Assembly (NCBI GenBank): GCA_903920695.1 | Contig: CAIXNB010000080.1 | Coordinates: 1 to 53,666, forward strand | Reading direction: 5' to 3' | DNA: 53,666 bases | Source: an uncultured beta proteobacterium | Lineage (GTDB): Bacteria; Pseudomonadota; Gammaproteobacteria; Burkholderiales; Burkholderiaceae_C | Shown: positions 34,063-41,270 of the stretch, in pieces | How positions within the stretch are numbered: position 1 is the stretch's first letter | Layout: every line of letters begins with the position of its first letter | Translations under genes and position numbers: made by a program | Notes under the pieces: generated by a model | The model's database searches: none | Told to the model about the DNA's origin: nothing | Seen by the model: the letters and a program-made list of their open reading frames with translations, nothing else

Positions 34063-34644
34063 TCAGCGTGACAGGGTATAAACCGAGGTACCGGCCCGCA
34101 GGTTTGGCGCAAAACGCACGGTTGCGTCATCCTGAATGCCAAAGCTGTCGAGTACCGTCAGTCCACTGCGCCGCGCCAGCACAGCCAGATCGGCGTGGGT
34201 GCCGACGCGGATATTGGGCGTGTCGTACCACTGGTAAGGCAAGCGGCGCGTCACCGGCATGCGCCCACGCAGCACGCTCAGACGATTCGGCCAATGGGCA
34301 AAATTGGGAAAGGCGACGATACCGACGCGTCCAACGCGCACCGTTTCCCGCAACATCACCTCGGCGTTGCGCAAGTGTTGCAGGGTATCGATCTGCAGCA
34401 CGATGTCGAACGAAGCGTCATCAAATAGGGACAGGCCTTCATCCAGATTGAGCTGGATCACATTGACGCCACGCTTGACGCAGGCCAGTACATTGGCGTC
34501 GGCAATCTCGATGCCGTAGCCGGTACAGCGGCGCACCTGCTGCAAGTAGGCCAGCATGGCGCCATCGCCGCAACCGAGATCGAGCACGCGCGAACCGACC
34601 GGCACCAGCTCGGCCATGATTTTCATGGTGGCGGTGTCACTCAT
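34063..34644 (-). CDS. metW: Methionine biosynthesis protein MetW
   Basis: 193 residues from ATG 34644, whose ATGAGTGA overlaps the metX stop by 8 bases. It has a SAM-methyltransferase-like fold: [20 protein letters not shown], then [10 protein letters not shown] and [20 protein letters not shown]. MetW forms a complex with MetX in proteobacteria and stimulates homoserine acylation. The overlap and shared riboswitch point to the same role here. Confidence 0.95.
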   Translation of the reverse strand: MSDTATMKIMAELVPVGSRVLDLGCGDGAMLAYLQQVRRCTGYGIEIADANVLACVKRGVNVIQLNLDEGLSLFDDASFDIVLQIDTLQHLRNAEVMLRETVRVGRVGIVAFPNFAHWPNRLSVLRGRMPVTRRLPYQWYDTPNIRVGTHADLAVLARRSGLTVLDSFGIQDDATVRFAPNLRAGTSVYTLSR

Positions 34645-35887
34645 GAACACTGGCCCCCACGTTCCTCGCTTCGCGTAGTTCACTGCCCCCCACAGGGGCT
34701 GTTTCGCCTTGGGGCGGCCCAGCGGCGAAACTTACCCCCACGCTTGCCGCTGCGCGTGTTGCGTTGCTCTCCAATTCCTTGTCCACCGTGTCAAAGTAGG
34801 CAGCAACCACACCGAGGTAGCGCGGATCGTCGAGCAGGAAGGCGTCGTGGCCGTGCGGCGCGCCGATTTCGGCGTAGCTGACATCGCGCCGATTGTCCAG
34901 CAGGGCCTTGACGATTTCGCGGCTGCGCTTGGGCGCAAAACGCCAGTCTGTGGTGAAGCTCACCAACAGAAACTTGCAGCTGGCACGCGCCAGCGCCTGG
35001 CTCAGATCACCAGCGTAGCTGCGCGCCGGGTCGAAGTAGTCCAAAGCACGGGTGATGAGCAGATAGGTGTTGGCGTCGAAGTACTCGGCAAATTTGTCAC
35101 CCTGGTAACGCAGGTAGCTTTCGATCTGGAACTCGACATCCTGCGTGGTGTAGCGCAGGTCCATGCCTTCGCGCAACTGGCGTCCGAATTTCTCGTTCAT
35201 CACGTCATCGCTCAGGTAAGTGATGTGACCGATCATGCGGGCAATACGCAGACCGCGCTTGGGTACCACGCCATGCTGATAGAAATGGCCGCCATGAAAA
35301 TCGGGATCGGTCACGATGGCGCGGCGTGCCACTTCATTGAAGGCGATGTTCTCGGCCGTCAGATTGGGCGCACTGGCCACCACCACGGCATGGCGCACCC
35401 GGCTCGGATACTGCAGCGTCCAGGACAGCGCCTGCATGCCGCCCAGAGATCCGCCCATTACGGCTGCCAGCGTTTCGATACCCAGGACATCCAACAGGCG
35501 GGCCTGGGCATCGACCCAATCCTCAACCGTAATGACCGGAAAATCCGCACCGTAGATGCACCCGGTATCGGGGTTAACGTGCATCGGGCCGGTCGAGCCG
35601 AAACAGGAACCAAGGTTGTTGACCCCGACCACAAAGAAACGCTCGGTATCGAGCGCCTTGCCCGGGCCGATCATGTTGTCCCACCAGCCCTCTGAATTTT
35701 TTTGTCCGGCGTAAACCCCGGCCACATGATGCGACGCGTTGAGCGCGTGACAAATCAGGACTGCATTGGAGCGCTCTGTGTTGAGTCTGCCGTAGGTCTC
35801 GAAGCTCAGGGAATAGTCACGCAAGCTGGCGCCACTCTGCAAGAGCAGACGGTCAGGAAAATGCATGGACTGTGGCGTGGCAAACAT
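34637..35887 (-). CDS. metX: Homoserine O-acyltransferase MetX with repeat-encoded C-terminal tail
   Basis: 416 residues from ATG 35887. MetX activates homoserine with an acyl group (acetyl or succinyl) in methionine synthesis. Alpha/beta hydrolase marks are [20 protein letters not shown], the nucleophile [14 protein letters not shown] (Ser), [20 protein letters not shown] (Asp) and [17 protein letters not shown] (His). The family normally ends soon after [10 protein letters not shown]. Here about 38 more residues follow (including [17 protein letters not shown] and [11 protein letters not shown]), encoded by the second copy of the repeat seen in amgK. A SAM-II-type riboswitch and a terminator lie upstream. 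Confidence 0.94.
   Translation of the reverse strand: MFATPQSMHFPDRLLLQSGASLRDYSLSFETYGRLNTERSNAVLICHALNASHHVAGVYAGQKNSEGWWDNMIGPGKALDTERFFVVGVNNLGSCFGSTGPMHVNPDTGCIYGADFPVITVEDWVDAQARLLDVLGIETLAAVMGGSLGGMQALSWTLQYPSRVRHAVVVASAPNLTAENIAFNEVARRAIVTDPDFHGGHFYQHGVVPKRGLRIARMIGHITYLSDDVMNEKFGRQLREGMDLRYTTQDVEFQIESYLRYQGDKFAEYFDANTYLLITRALDYFDPARSYAGDLSQALARASCKFLLVSFTTDWRFAPKRSREIVKALLDNRRDVSYAEIGAPHGHDAFLLDDPRYLGVVAAYFDTVDKELESNATRAAASVGVSFAAGPPQGETAPVGGSELREARNVGASVHE
34653..34744 (-). repeat. Short structured repeat in the 3' end of metX, copy 2
   Basis: Bounded by GCCCCCACG (34653) and CCCCCACGCT (to 34744), as in amgK. The 35-base core 34699-34733 differs from the amgK core at one base and keeps the arms GTTTCGCC (34701-34708) and GGCGAAAC (34724-34731). 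A second hairpin, GCCCC and GGGGC, lies at 34685-34699. The strand given is that of metX; the sequence order matches the plus-strand copy in amgK. Confidence 0.85.
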
Positions 35888-35922
35888 CTCGATCAATCAG
35901 GGGGAACGCTGGGTCATAAAAC

Positions 35923-35956
35923 AAAAAAACCCGGCATCGCCAAAGGCGAAACCGGG
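35923..35956 (-). terminator. Intrinsic terminator in the metX leader
   Basis: On the minus strand CCCGG..TCGCC pairs with GGCGA..CCGGG around TTTG, followed by seven T residues (35923-35929). It lies between the riboswitch and the metX start, 36 bases before the ATG. It is therefore placed to be the expression platform of the riboswitch. Confidence 0.85.
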
Positions 35957-35961
35957 CTGGT

Positions 35962-36016
35962 TGGCGTCTTTAGCTGAACTTATTAAGCGCCCGCAAGCTG
36001 TGGCAAATCGGCGCAG
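35962..36016 (-). ncRNA. SAM-II-type riboswitch upstream of metX
   Basis: The minus strand reads TGCGCCGATTTGCCACAG, then CTTGCGGGCGCTTAATAAG, then TTCAGCTAAAGACGCC. This matches the SAM-II aptamer in order and spacing. The P1 strand GCGCC is followed by the GATTT loop, the closing GGCGC, an A/T-rich AATAA linker, and the invariant GCTAAA segment that forms the pseudoknot. SAM-II senses S-adenosylmethionine and represses methionine genes. Its placement 75 bases before metX and directly after a good promoter supports the call. Recognised by eye; a covariance-model search would settle it. Confidence 0.75.
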
Positions 36017-36020
36017 CCGC

Positions 36021-36049
36021 AGTATAGCAACCCTGGCCAGTCAGAACAA
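36021..36049 (-). promoter_or_regulatory. Sigma70 promoter of metX-metW
   Basis: Minus-strand TTGTTC (36044-36049) and TATACT (36021-36026) with a 17-base spacer. The predicted start point falls at the first bases of the riboswitch. Confidence 0.7.
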
Positions 36050-36190
36050 GATCGCAGTCAGATCGTAGCCAGGGGCACGACAAAAGTCTTGGTTCGCATT
36101 GCCGACAACGTCGGCGCCGTCAGACAAAACACAAGATGAAGCACCAAGAACATGAGTCGGGCACGATTATGGAACTGCGACATTCCATAT

Positions 36191-36206
36191 TGGCTCGTTT
36201 TTTGCT
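36191..36206 (+). promoter_or_regulatory. Sigma54 promoter of amtB
   Basis: TGGCTCG-TTTT-TTGCT matches the -24/-12 consensus TGGCACG-N4-TTGCW at all but one position, with exact spacing. It is 73 bases before the amtB ATG. RpoN-dependent control by NtrC under nitrogen limitation is the usual arrangement for ammonium transporters. Confidence 0.8.
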
Positions 36207-36210
36207 TTTT

Positions 36211-36250
36211 ATTGGTGCGAATATGTCTATTCCTTCATTTTTGCACCAAT
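36211..36250 (+). promoter_or_regulatory. Inverted repeat ATTGGTGC / GCACCAAT in the amtB leader
   Basis: Two exact 8-base arms (36211-36218, 36243-36250) with a 24-base spacer lie just downstream of the sigma54 promoter. Each contains GCACCA/TGGTGC, the NtrC half-site core, but the spacing is not that of a standard NtrC dyad. A leader-RNA hairpin is the alternative. Confidence 0.4.
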
Positions 36251-36278
36251 CAAACTCATTTCGAACAAAGAGGTTTTC

Positions 36279-37481
36279 ATGGAAGCACCAAGACAGGGCG
36301 TTGACACCCTGTTCCTTCTTTTGGGCGCCGTCATGGTGCTCGCCATGCATGCCGGTTTTGCGTTTCTGGAACTTGGCACCGTGCGTCGCAAAAACCAGGT
36401 CAATGCCCTAGTCAAGATCCTGGTCGACTTTTCGGTTTCCACGGTTGTCTATTTCCTGATTGGCTATGGCGTTGCCTATGGCACCAGTTTCTTTGTCGGC
36501 GCAGAACAGTTGGCGGCCAAGAACGGCTACGAACTGGTCCGGTTCTTCTTTTTGCTGACCTTCGCAGCCGCCATCCCTGCGATCATTTCTGGCGGCATCG
36601 CCGAGCGCGCCAAATTCTGGCCCCAGTTGATTGCGACCGGCATGATCGTGGGTCTGATCTACCCATTTTTCGAAGGCATTGTCTGGAATCAGCACCTGGG
36701 CATCCAGGCCTGGATCAAGGAGTTGACCGGCGCCGAGTTTCATGATTTTGCCGGTAGTGTGGTAGTGCATGCTGTGGGTGGCTGGATTGCCTTGCCAGCC
36801 GTTATCCTGCTGGGCGCCCGCAGCAACCGCTACCGCAAGGACGGGGCAATATCAGCTCACCCCCCCTCAAGCATCCCGTTTCTGGCGCTAGGCGCGTGGA
36901 TACTCACGGTCGGCTGGTTCGGCTTCAACGTCATGAGCGCGCAAGCGCTCGACAAGATCTCGGGTCTGGTGGCTGTGAACTCGCTGATGGCCATGGTTGG
37001 CGGCACACTGGCCGCACTGGTCATGGGCAAGAACGACCCAGGCTTTGTTCACAATGGGCCGCTGGCCGGTCTGGTAGCCGTCTGTGCCGGCTCTGACCTG
37101 ATGCACCCACTGGGCGCGCTGGTGGTGGGCGCCGTGGCAGGCACCATCTTTGTCCTGATGTTCACATTGACACAAAACAAATGGAAGATCGATGACGTGC
37201 TAGGCGTCTGGCCGCTGCATGGCCTGTGCGGTACCTGGGGCGGACTGGCTGCCGGCATCTTTGGCAGCAAGGCGCTGGGCGGATTGGGCGGAATCAGCTT
37301 GGGTGGGCAACTCATGGGCACGCTGCTGGGCGTAGCTTGGGCCTTGGTCGGTGGCCTGGCGGTTTACGGCATTCTCAAGGCCAGCATGGGCTTGCGCCTA
37401 AGCCAGGAAGAAGAATTCGACGGGGCCGACCTGTCGATCCACATGATCAGCGCAACACCAGAACGAGAGGCAAATTGGTAG
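36279..37481 (+). CDS. amtB: Ammonium transporter
   Basis: 400 residues, about eleven membrane helices and no signal peptide. MHAGFAFLELGTVRRKNQVN, ISGGIAERAKFWPQLIATGM, DFAGSVVVHAVGGWIALPAV (pore twin-His region) and DVLGVWPLHGLCGTWGGLAA (second pore His) are classical Amt/Rh elements. It conducts NH4+/NH3 across the inner membrane. RBS AAGAGG precedes ATG 36279. No glnK lies upstream, unlike the common glnK-amtB operon, but the sigma54 promoter points to the same nitrogen control. Confidence 0.96.
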   Translation: MEAPRQGVDTLFLLLGAVMVLAMHAGFAFLELGTVRRKNQVNALVKILVDFSVSTVVYFLIGYGVAYGTSFFVGAEQLAAKNGYELVRFFFLLTFAAAIPAIISGGIAERAKFWPQLIATGMIVGLIYPFFEGIVWNQHLGIQAWIKELTGAEFHDFAGSVVVHAVGGWIALPAVILLGARSNRYRKDGAISAHPPSSIPFLALGAWILTVGWFGFNVMSAQALDKISGLVAVNSLMAMVGGTLAALVMGKNDPGFVHNGPLAGLVAVCAGSDLMHPLGALVVGAVAGTIFVLMFTLTQNKWKIDDVLGVWPLHGLCGTWGGLAAGIFGSKALGGLGGISLGGQLMGTLLGVAWALVGGLAVYGILKASMGLRLSQEEEFDGADLSIHMISATPEREANW

Positions 37482-37553
37482 CGAAACTGGCCCGTCGCAG
37501 CACGTGAGGCCGAACCTATTGCTAGCACCATTTTTTGTTGACTTCCAAAAAGT

Positions 37554-37582
37554 TTGTAAAAATATAAAACTTGACGCATAAT
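37554..37582 (+). promoter_or_regulatory. Candidate promoter of the RRM protein gene
   Basis: TTGTAA (37554-37559), 17-base spacer, CATAAT (37577-37582). It leaves a leader of about 140 bases that is AT-richer than its surroundings, as for cold- or stress-induced RNA-binding proteins. Confidence 0.5.
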
Positions 37583-37728
37583 GCACCAGTATTGCCGGAA
37601 ATCGGTACTACAAGTTTGCGGTGTTTAGTCAGTTTCGCGTCTGCTTTAAGTCTTCATTGTTTGTTGATTGCGGGTTAATTGCGGTTTTGGACTCCATCGC
37701 GTTTTGAGTCATTTTGAGGAGTCCTTTC

Positions 37729-38157
37729 GTGGGCAACAAACTTTACGTGGGCAACCTGCCCTATACATTCCGTGACGAAGACCTGCTGCAGGCATTTTCG
37801 GCACACGGCACCGTCACCAGCGCCAAAGTCATGATGGAACGTGACACCGGCCGCTCCAAGGGCTTCGGCTTTGTGGAAATGGGCAGCGACGCTGAAGCAC
37901 AAGCGGCTATCAGCGGCATGAACGGTCAACAATACGGTGGTCGCGGTCTCGTGGTGAACGAAGCCCGTCCGATGGAAGCTCGTCCTCCCCGCACTGGCGG
38001 CGGTGGCTTCGGTGGTGGTGCTGGCGGTGGCGGCGGTTACGGCGGCGGCGCTGGCGGCGGCCGTAGCGGTGGCGGCGGTTACGGCGGCGGCGCCGGCGGC
38101 GGCCGTAGCGGCGGTGGCGGTGGCGGTGGTTACGGCGGTGGCCGTAGCAGCTACTAA
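37729..38157 (+). CDS. Glycine-rich RNA-binding protein with one RRM domain
   Basis: 142 residues from GTG 37729, preceded by GAGGAG; the start gives (M)GNKLYVGNLPYTFRDEDLLQ. The RRM covers residues 1-80, with RNP2 KLYVGNLPY and RNP1 KGFGFVEM, then GRGLVVNEARPMEARPP. The rest is a low-complexity Gly/Arg/Tyr tail built from GGGYGGG and GGGRSGGGG units. Such small RRM-Gly proteins are found in cyanobacteria and beta/gamma-proteobacteria, often linked to cold or stress response. The tail is of the kind that favours RNA-driven condensates. A terminator follows. Confidence 0.92.
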   Translation: MGNKLYVGNLPYTFRDEDLLQAFSAHGTVTSAKVMMERDTGRSKGFGFVEMGSDAEAQAAISGMNGQQYGGRGLVVNEARPMEARPPRTGGGGFGGGAGGGGGYGGGAGGGRSGGGGYGGGAGGGRSGGGGGGGYGGGRSSY

Positions 38158-38186
38158 GCACCTGACTGGCCTTGCGCCAATCAACG

Positions 38187-38212
38187 AAAAGGGCCCTTGC
38201 GGCCCTTTTATC
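38187..38212 (+). terminator. Rho-independent terminator after the RRM gene
   Basis: AAAAGGGCC (38187-38195) pairs with GGCCCTTTT (38201-38209) around CTTGC. It lies between convergent genes and may serve both. Confidence 0.85.
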
Positions 38213-38241
38213 ATTGCGTCAGAGATTCGCGAGGCCAGCGT

Positions 38242-39018
38242 TTAGACATTGGCATTGCGTGGTTTACGGGCTCGCCCGGCAAATATCTTGTCAAACAACC
38301 AGTTCGGCAACAGGCGCAAGGCCTTGGCCACCAGCCCCATTTGCCAAGGAATGACGCCGTAACTGACACCGCTGGTGATCGCTCTGAACGCCTTCTCGGC
38401 AAAGTCATCGGGGCGCATCAGAAACGGCATGGAATAGGCATTCTTGCGCGTCAAGGGGGTATCGATATAGCCCGGGCACAGGGTCACAACCTTCACACCG
38501 CTGCTGCGCAATTCTCCCCGAAGGCATTCGCAATAACTGATCATGGCGGCCTTGCTCGGGCAGTTCGCGCCATGACCGGGCAGTCCCCGAATGCCGTTGA
38601 CACTGGCGATACCGACCAAAGCACCGGAACCGCGCGCCACCATCCCAGCGATAAAGGGATGAAAGCTCGCCGCCGTTCCGGTGTTATTGATGGCAAACGT
38701 TCTGGCGATCACGTCGATATCAGCGCGCTGAGCCGTATCTACGCCAACACTGATGCCGGCACTGGCAATCACCACGTCGGGCAGGCCCTGCTGCTGCAGA
38801 CAGGCCTCCGCGGCGGCCACGATGCTGTCCACCAGCGCAACATCGGCCTTGTAGATCTGGCAGCGCACAGCTTCGATTTCGCGTTCTTCAAGCCAGGCCT
38901 GGACCTCGGCGATCCGGCGCGCCACCAATGCCAGCGAATAACCGGCCTGGTAAAAACGCCAAGCCAGCGCCTGACCAATACCGCTCGACGCACCGGTGAT
39001 GAAAACGAGTTTGGACAT
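38242..39018 (-). CDS. Short-chain dehydrogenase/reductase family protein lacking the catalytic Tyr
   Basis: 258 residues. The NAD(P)-binding start KLVFITGASSGIGQALAWRF and the motif VIASAGIS (for NNAG) are clear, as is the Asn of FAINNTG and the Ser of LVGIASVNG. The YxxxK motif is altered: GHGANCPSKAAMISYCECL has Asn where Tyr is expected, with the Lys kept. The sequence GCG AAC TGC CCG AGC AAG was read directly. Either the enzyme works differently or is inactive, or this is a sequencing or strain-specific change. It follows lptC by 17 bases in the kdsD-kdsC-lptC transcript. Confidence 0.88.
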   Translation of the reverse strand: MSKLVFITGASSGIGQALAWRFYQAGYSLALVARRIAEVQAWLEEREIEAVRCQIYKADVALVDSIVAAAEACLQQQGLPDVVIASAGISVGVDTAQRADIDVIARTFAINNTGTAASFHPFIAGMVARGSGALVGIASVNGIRGLPGHGANCPSKAAMISYCECLRGELRSSGVKVVTLCPGYIDTPLTRKNAYSMPFLMRPDDFAEKAFRAITSGVSYGVIPWQMGLVAKALRLLPNWLFDKIFAGRARKPRNANV

Positions 39019-39035
39019 GGGCTCTCACGCCGGGT

Positions 39036-39653
39036 CTACTGAACCGGCCCGGGCATCAGCGTGCCCTTGACGCGACCGTTAAGTTGCAGCACGCGCTCGT
39101 GGTCATCAAAATCCATGGTGTCCGCCGTCATCCGGTCCCGCCCACGAATCAGTTCCACCGGCAGGTGCGACTTGACCCGTCCGGTCTGCATAAAGGCATG
39201 CAGAAACTCGCCGCGAAACTCGCTGCGCGGCTGAGCTGCCCCCGCTTTGTCCGTCACCGCTTCCCGCACCACAAGGGCATCGCCAAACAACTGTACTTCC
39301 GAGGCATCACCGTTGGTCACGGCCCGTCTGGCACTGGCCGTTGTCAGACGGCTACCTTCGTCGATGGAACCGATGCGCACAAAGTCGATTTCCAGCGTGT
39401 CAGTATCCGGATAATGGCGCGCATCGGTTCCTAGCACTTCACTTTTCAGACGCCCGGCATCATCAAAGGTCTTCACTGAAAACTTGTGCATGAAGTAATC
39501 CGGCTCATGGCGCGGCGGGGACGGCACCACAGGCCCTAACAACTGCGGCGTGCTTCGAACCAACCAGTAGGTTCCGAGCGCCAGCACTCCCATCAGAACC
39601 ACCGGCAGATACAGCGACAAATACTCGCGGCCGGCGCGCAACAGTCTGATCAC
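39036..39653 (-). CDS. lptC: LPS export protein LptC
   Basis: 205 residues. A single N-terminal membrane helix (LYLPVVLMGVLALGTYWLV) is followed by a periplasmic beta-jellyroll: DYFMHKFSVKTFDDAGRLKS, EVLGTDARHYPDTDTLEIDF, RVKSHLPVELIRGRDRMTAD. LptC links the LptBFG transporter to LptA. Its start overlaps kdsC by 4 bases. The usual followers lptA and lptB are replaced by an SDR gene. Confidence 0.9.
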   Translation of the reverse strand: MIRLLRAGREYLSLYLPVVLMGVLALGTYWLVRSTPQLLGPVVPSPPRHEPDYFMHKFSVKTFDDAGRLKSEVLGTDARHYPDTDTLEIDFVRIGSIDEGSRLTTASARRAVTNGDASEVQLFGDALVVREAVTDKAGAAQPRSEFRGEFLHAFMQTGRVKSHLPVELIRGRDRMTADTMDFDDHERVLQLNGRVKGTLMPGPVQ

Positions 39654-40228
39654 TGCGCAGTCTCCGCCAGCAGACTGGCATAGCGGCCACTAGCAACCAG
39701 CAAAAGATCACACAACTCCCTGACGGCGCCGGCGCCGCCAGGGGCTGTGGTCACGTGATGCGACACGGCCTTGACCTCCTGATGGGCATGGGGCGGCGCG
39801 CAAACCAGGGCGCAGCGGCGCATCATGGCCAGATCGGGCCAGTCGTCGCCCATGGCCGCCGCCTGCGTCCAGTCAAGCCCCAGGGCCTTAAGTGTTTGCT
39901 GGGCAGCCGGGTACTTGTCCTCGGTGCCGTAGTGCACATGATCGATACCCAGGGCGGCAAGCCGCAAGCGCAAAGGCTTTGAGTCACGTCCGGTGATAAC
40001 GGCAGGAATGATGCCCGCCCGCTGCAGCAACTTGAGGCCGTGACCGTCGAGCGTATGGAAGCGCTTGATAGTCTCGCCGGCCTCGGTAAAGTACAGGCCG
40101 CCATCGGTCAGAACGCCATCCACGTCAAAGAACACCACACGTATGCCCTGCGCCTTGAGCAGCAACTCTGGCGCGAAATTGAGCGCCGGGGTCAGCGCAG
40201 CACAGGCGATGGCAGGCGCGGGGGTCAT
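39650..40228 (-). CDS. kdsC: 3-deoxy-D-manno-octulosonate 8-phosphate phosphatase
   Basis: 192 residues, HAD superfamily without a cap. The nucleophile motif VFFDVDGVLTDGGLYFTEAG is near residue 30, GLKLLQRAGIIPAVITGRDS holds motif II, and AAAMGDDWPDLAMMRRCALV motif IV. It releases phosphate from KDO-8-P in lipid A core synthesis. It overlaps kdsD by 4 bases and lptC by 4 bases. Confidence 0.95.
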   Translation of the reverse strand: MTPAPAIACAALTPALNFAPELLLKAQGIRVVFFDVDGVLTDGGLYFTEAGETIKRFHTLDGHGLKLLQRAGIIPAVITGRDSKPLRLRLAALGIDHVHYGTEDKYPAAQQTLKALGLDWTQAAAMGDDWPDLAMMRRCALVCAPPHAHQEVKAVSHHVTTAPGGAGAVRELCDLLLVASGRYASLLAETAQ

Positions 40229-41226
40229 ATCACTTTCGCCCGCATCAAATCATTGCTGTTGAGAGCGCCACACAATTGCCCTGCGGCATCAATCACCAGC
40301 ACACTGGTGATGCAGCGCAACTCCATCAGTTCAGCCGCCTCGACGGCCAGTGCATCATTGGCGATGGTGCCGGGATTAGGGTGCATGACCTGTTGTGCAC
40401 TCAGGCCGCGCAAATCGATACCCTTCTCGACCAGACGACGCAGATCACCGTCGGTGAATATTCCCAGCACCCGTCCAGCGCCATCGACGATGGCCGCCGC
40501 CCCCAGACCTTTGCTGCTCATCTCGCGCATCAGATCACTGAAACTGGCCAGCGGCGCGACTCTGGGCACATCAGCACCCAAGCGCATCACATCGCTGACG
40601 TGTGTCAGCAGTTTGCGCCCGAGAGCACCGCCCGGGTGCGAACGCGCGAAGTCGTCCGCCTTGAAACCGCGCGCATCGAGCAGCGCGACCGCCAGCGCAT
40701 CCCCCAAGGCAAGTTGCGCCGTAGTGCTGGCCGTCGGTGCCAGATTCAATGGACAGGCTTCTTTCTCGACACTGCAATCCAGAAACAGATCGGCGTGTTG
40801 CGCCAAGGTCGATTCAGCCTTACCGGTCATGGCGATCAGGCGCGTGCCCATGCGTTTGAGCACCGGCAGGATAGCCGTCAATTCTTCGGATTCACCGCTG
40901 TTTGAAATCGCCAGCACCAGATCGTCGGACTTGATCATGCCAAGGTCTCCATGACTGGCCTCCGCTGGATGAACGAACATGGCGGGCGTGCCGGTTGATG
41001 CCAGCGTGGCGCTGATCTTGCGTCCAATATGACCGCTCTTGCCCATGCCCATCACCACCACGCGACCGCTCACGCCAAGCATCATCTCCACGGCCTGGGC
41101 AAATGAAATTCCGAGATGCTGGCGCAAACCGAGTACCGCTGCGGCCTCGATGTCCAATGCCTCCCGGGCCAATCGAATGGCCTGCTCAGCCTGGAAGGCG
41201 GGGAGCCGCTTGGATTGAGGTGTCAT
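40225..41226 (-). CDS. kdsD: Arabinose-5-phosphate isomerase (KpsF/GutQ family)
   Basis: 333 residues. The SIS domain (GRVVVMGMGKSGHIGRKISA, LAISNSGESEELTAILPVLK, FARSHPGGALGRKLL) is followed by two CBS domains (about 210-333: IFTDGDLRRLVEKGIDLRGL, ITSVLVIDAAGQLCGALNSN). It makes arabinose-5-phosphate from ribulose-5-phosphate, the first step to KDO. It heads the kdsD-kdsC-lptC-SDR unit and is divergent from the CPA2 antiporter gene. Confidence 0.96.
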   Translation of the reverse strand: MTPQSKRLPAFQAEQAIRLAREALDIEAAAVLGLRQHLGISFAQAVEMMLGVSGRVVVMGMGKSGHIGRKISATLASTGTPAMFVHPAEASHGDLGMIKSDDLVLAISNSGESEELTAILPVLKRMGTRLIAMTGKAESTLAQHADLFLDCSVEKEACPLNLAPTASTTAQLALGDALAVALLDARGFKADDFARSHPGGALGRKLLTHVSDVMRLGADVPRVAPLASFSDLMREMSSKGLGAAAIVDGAGRVLGIFTDGDLRRLVEKGIDLRGLSAQQVMHPNPGTIANDALAVEAAELMELRCITSVLVIDAAGQLCGALNSNDLMRAKVI

Positions 41227-41270
41227 GGCTATATTTTATCGATGGATGCGCTACTTGCTAGTATGTGGGC

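Noticed and set aside
37990..38150. GC-rich tandem repeat as a separate element
   Set aside because: It is the Gly-codon tail of the RRM protein; repetition follows from the protein's composition.
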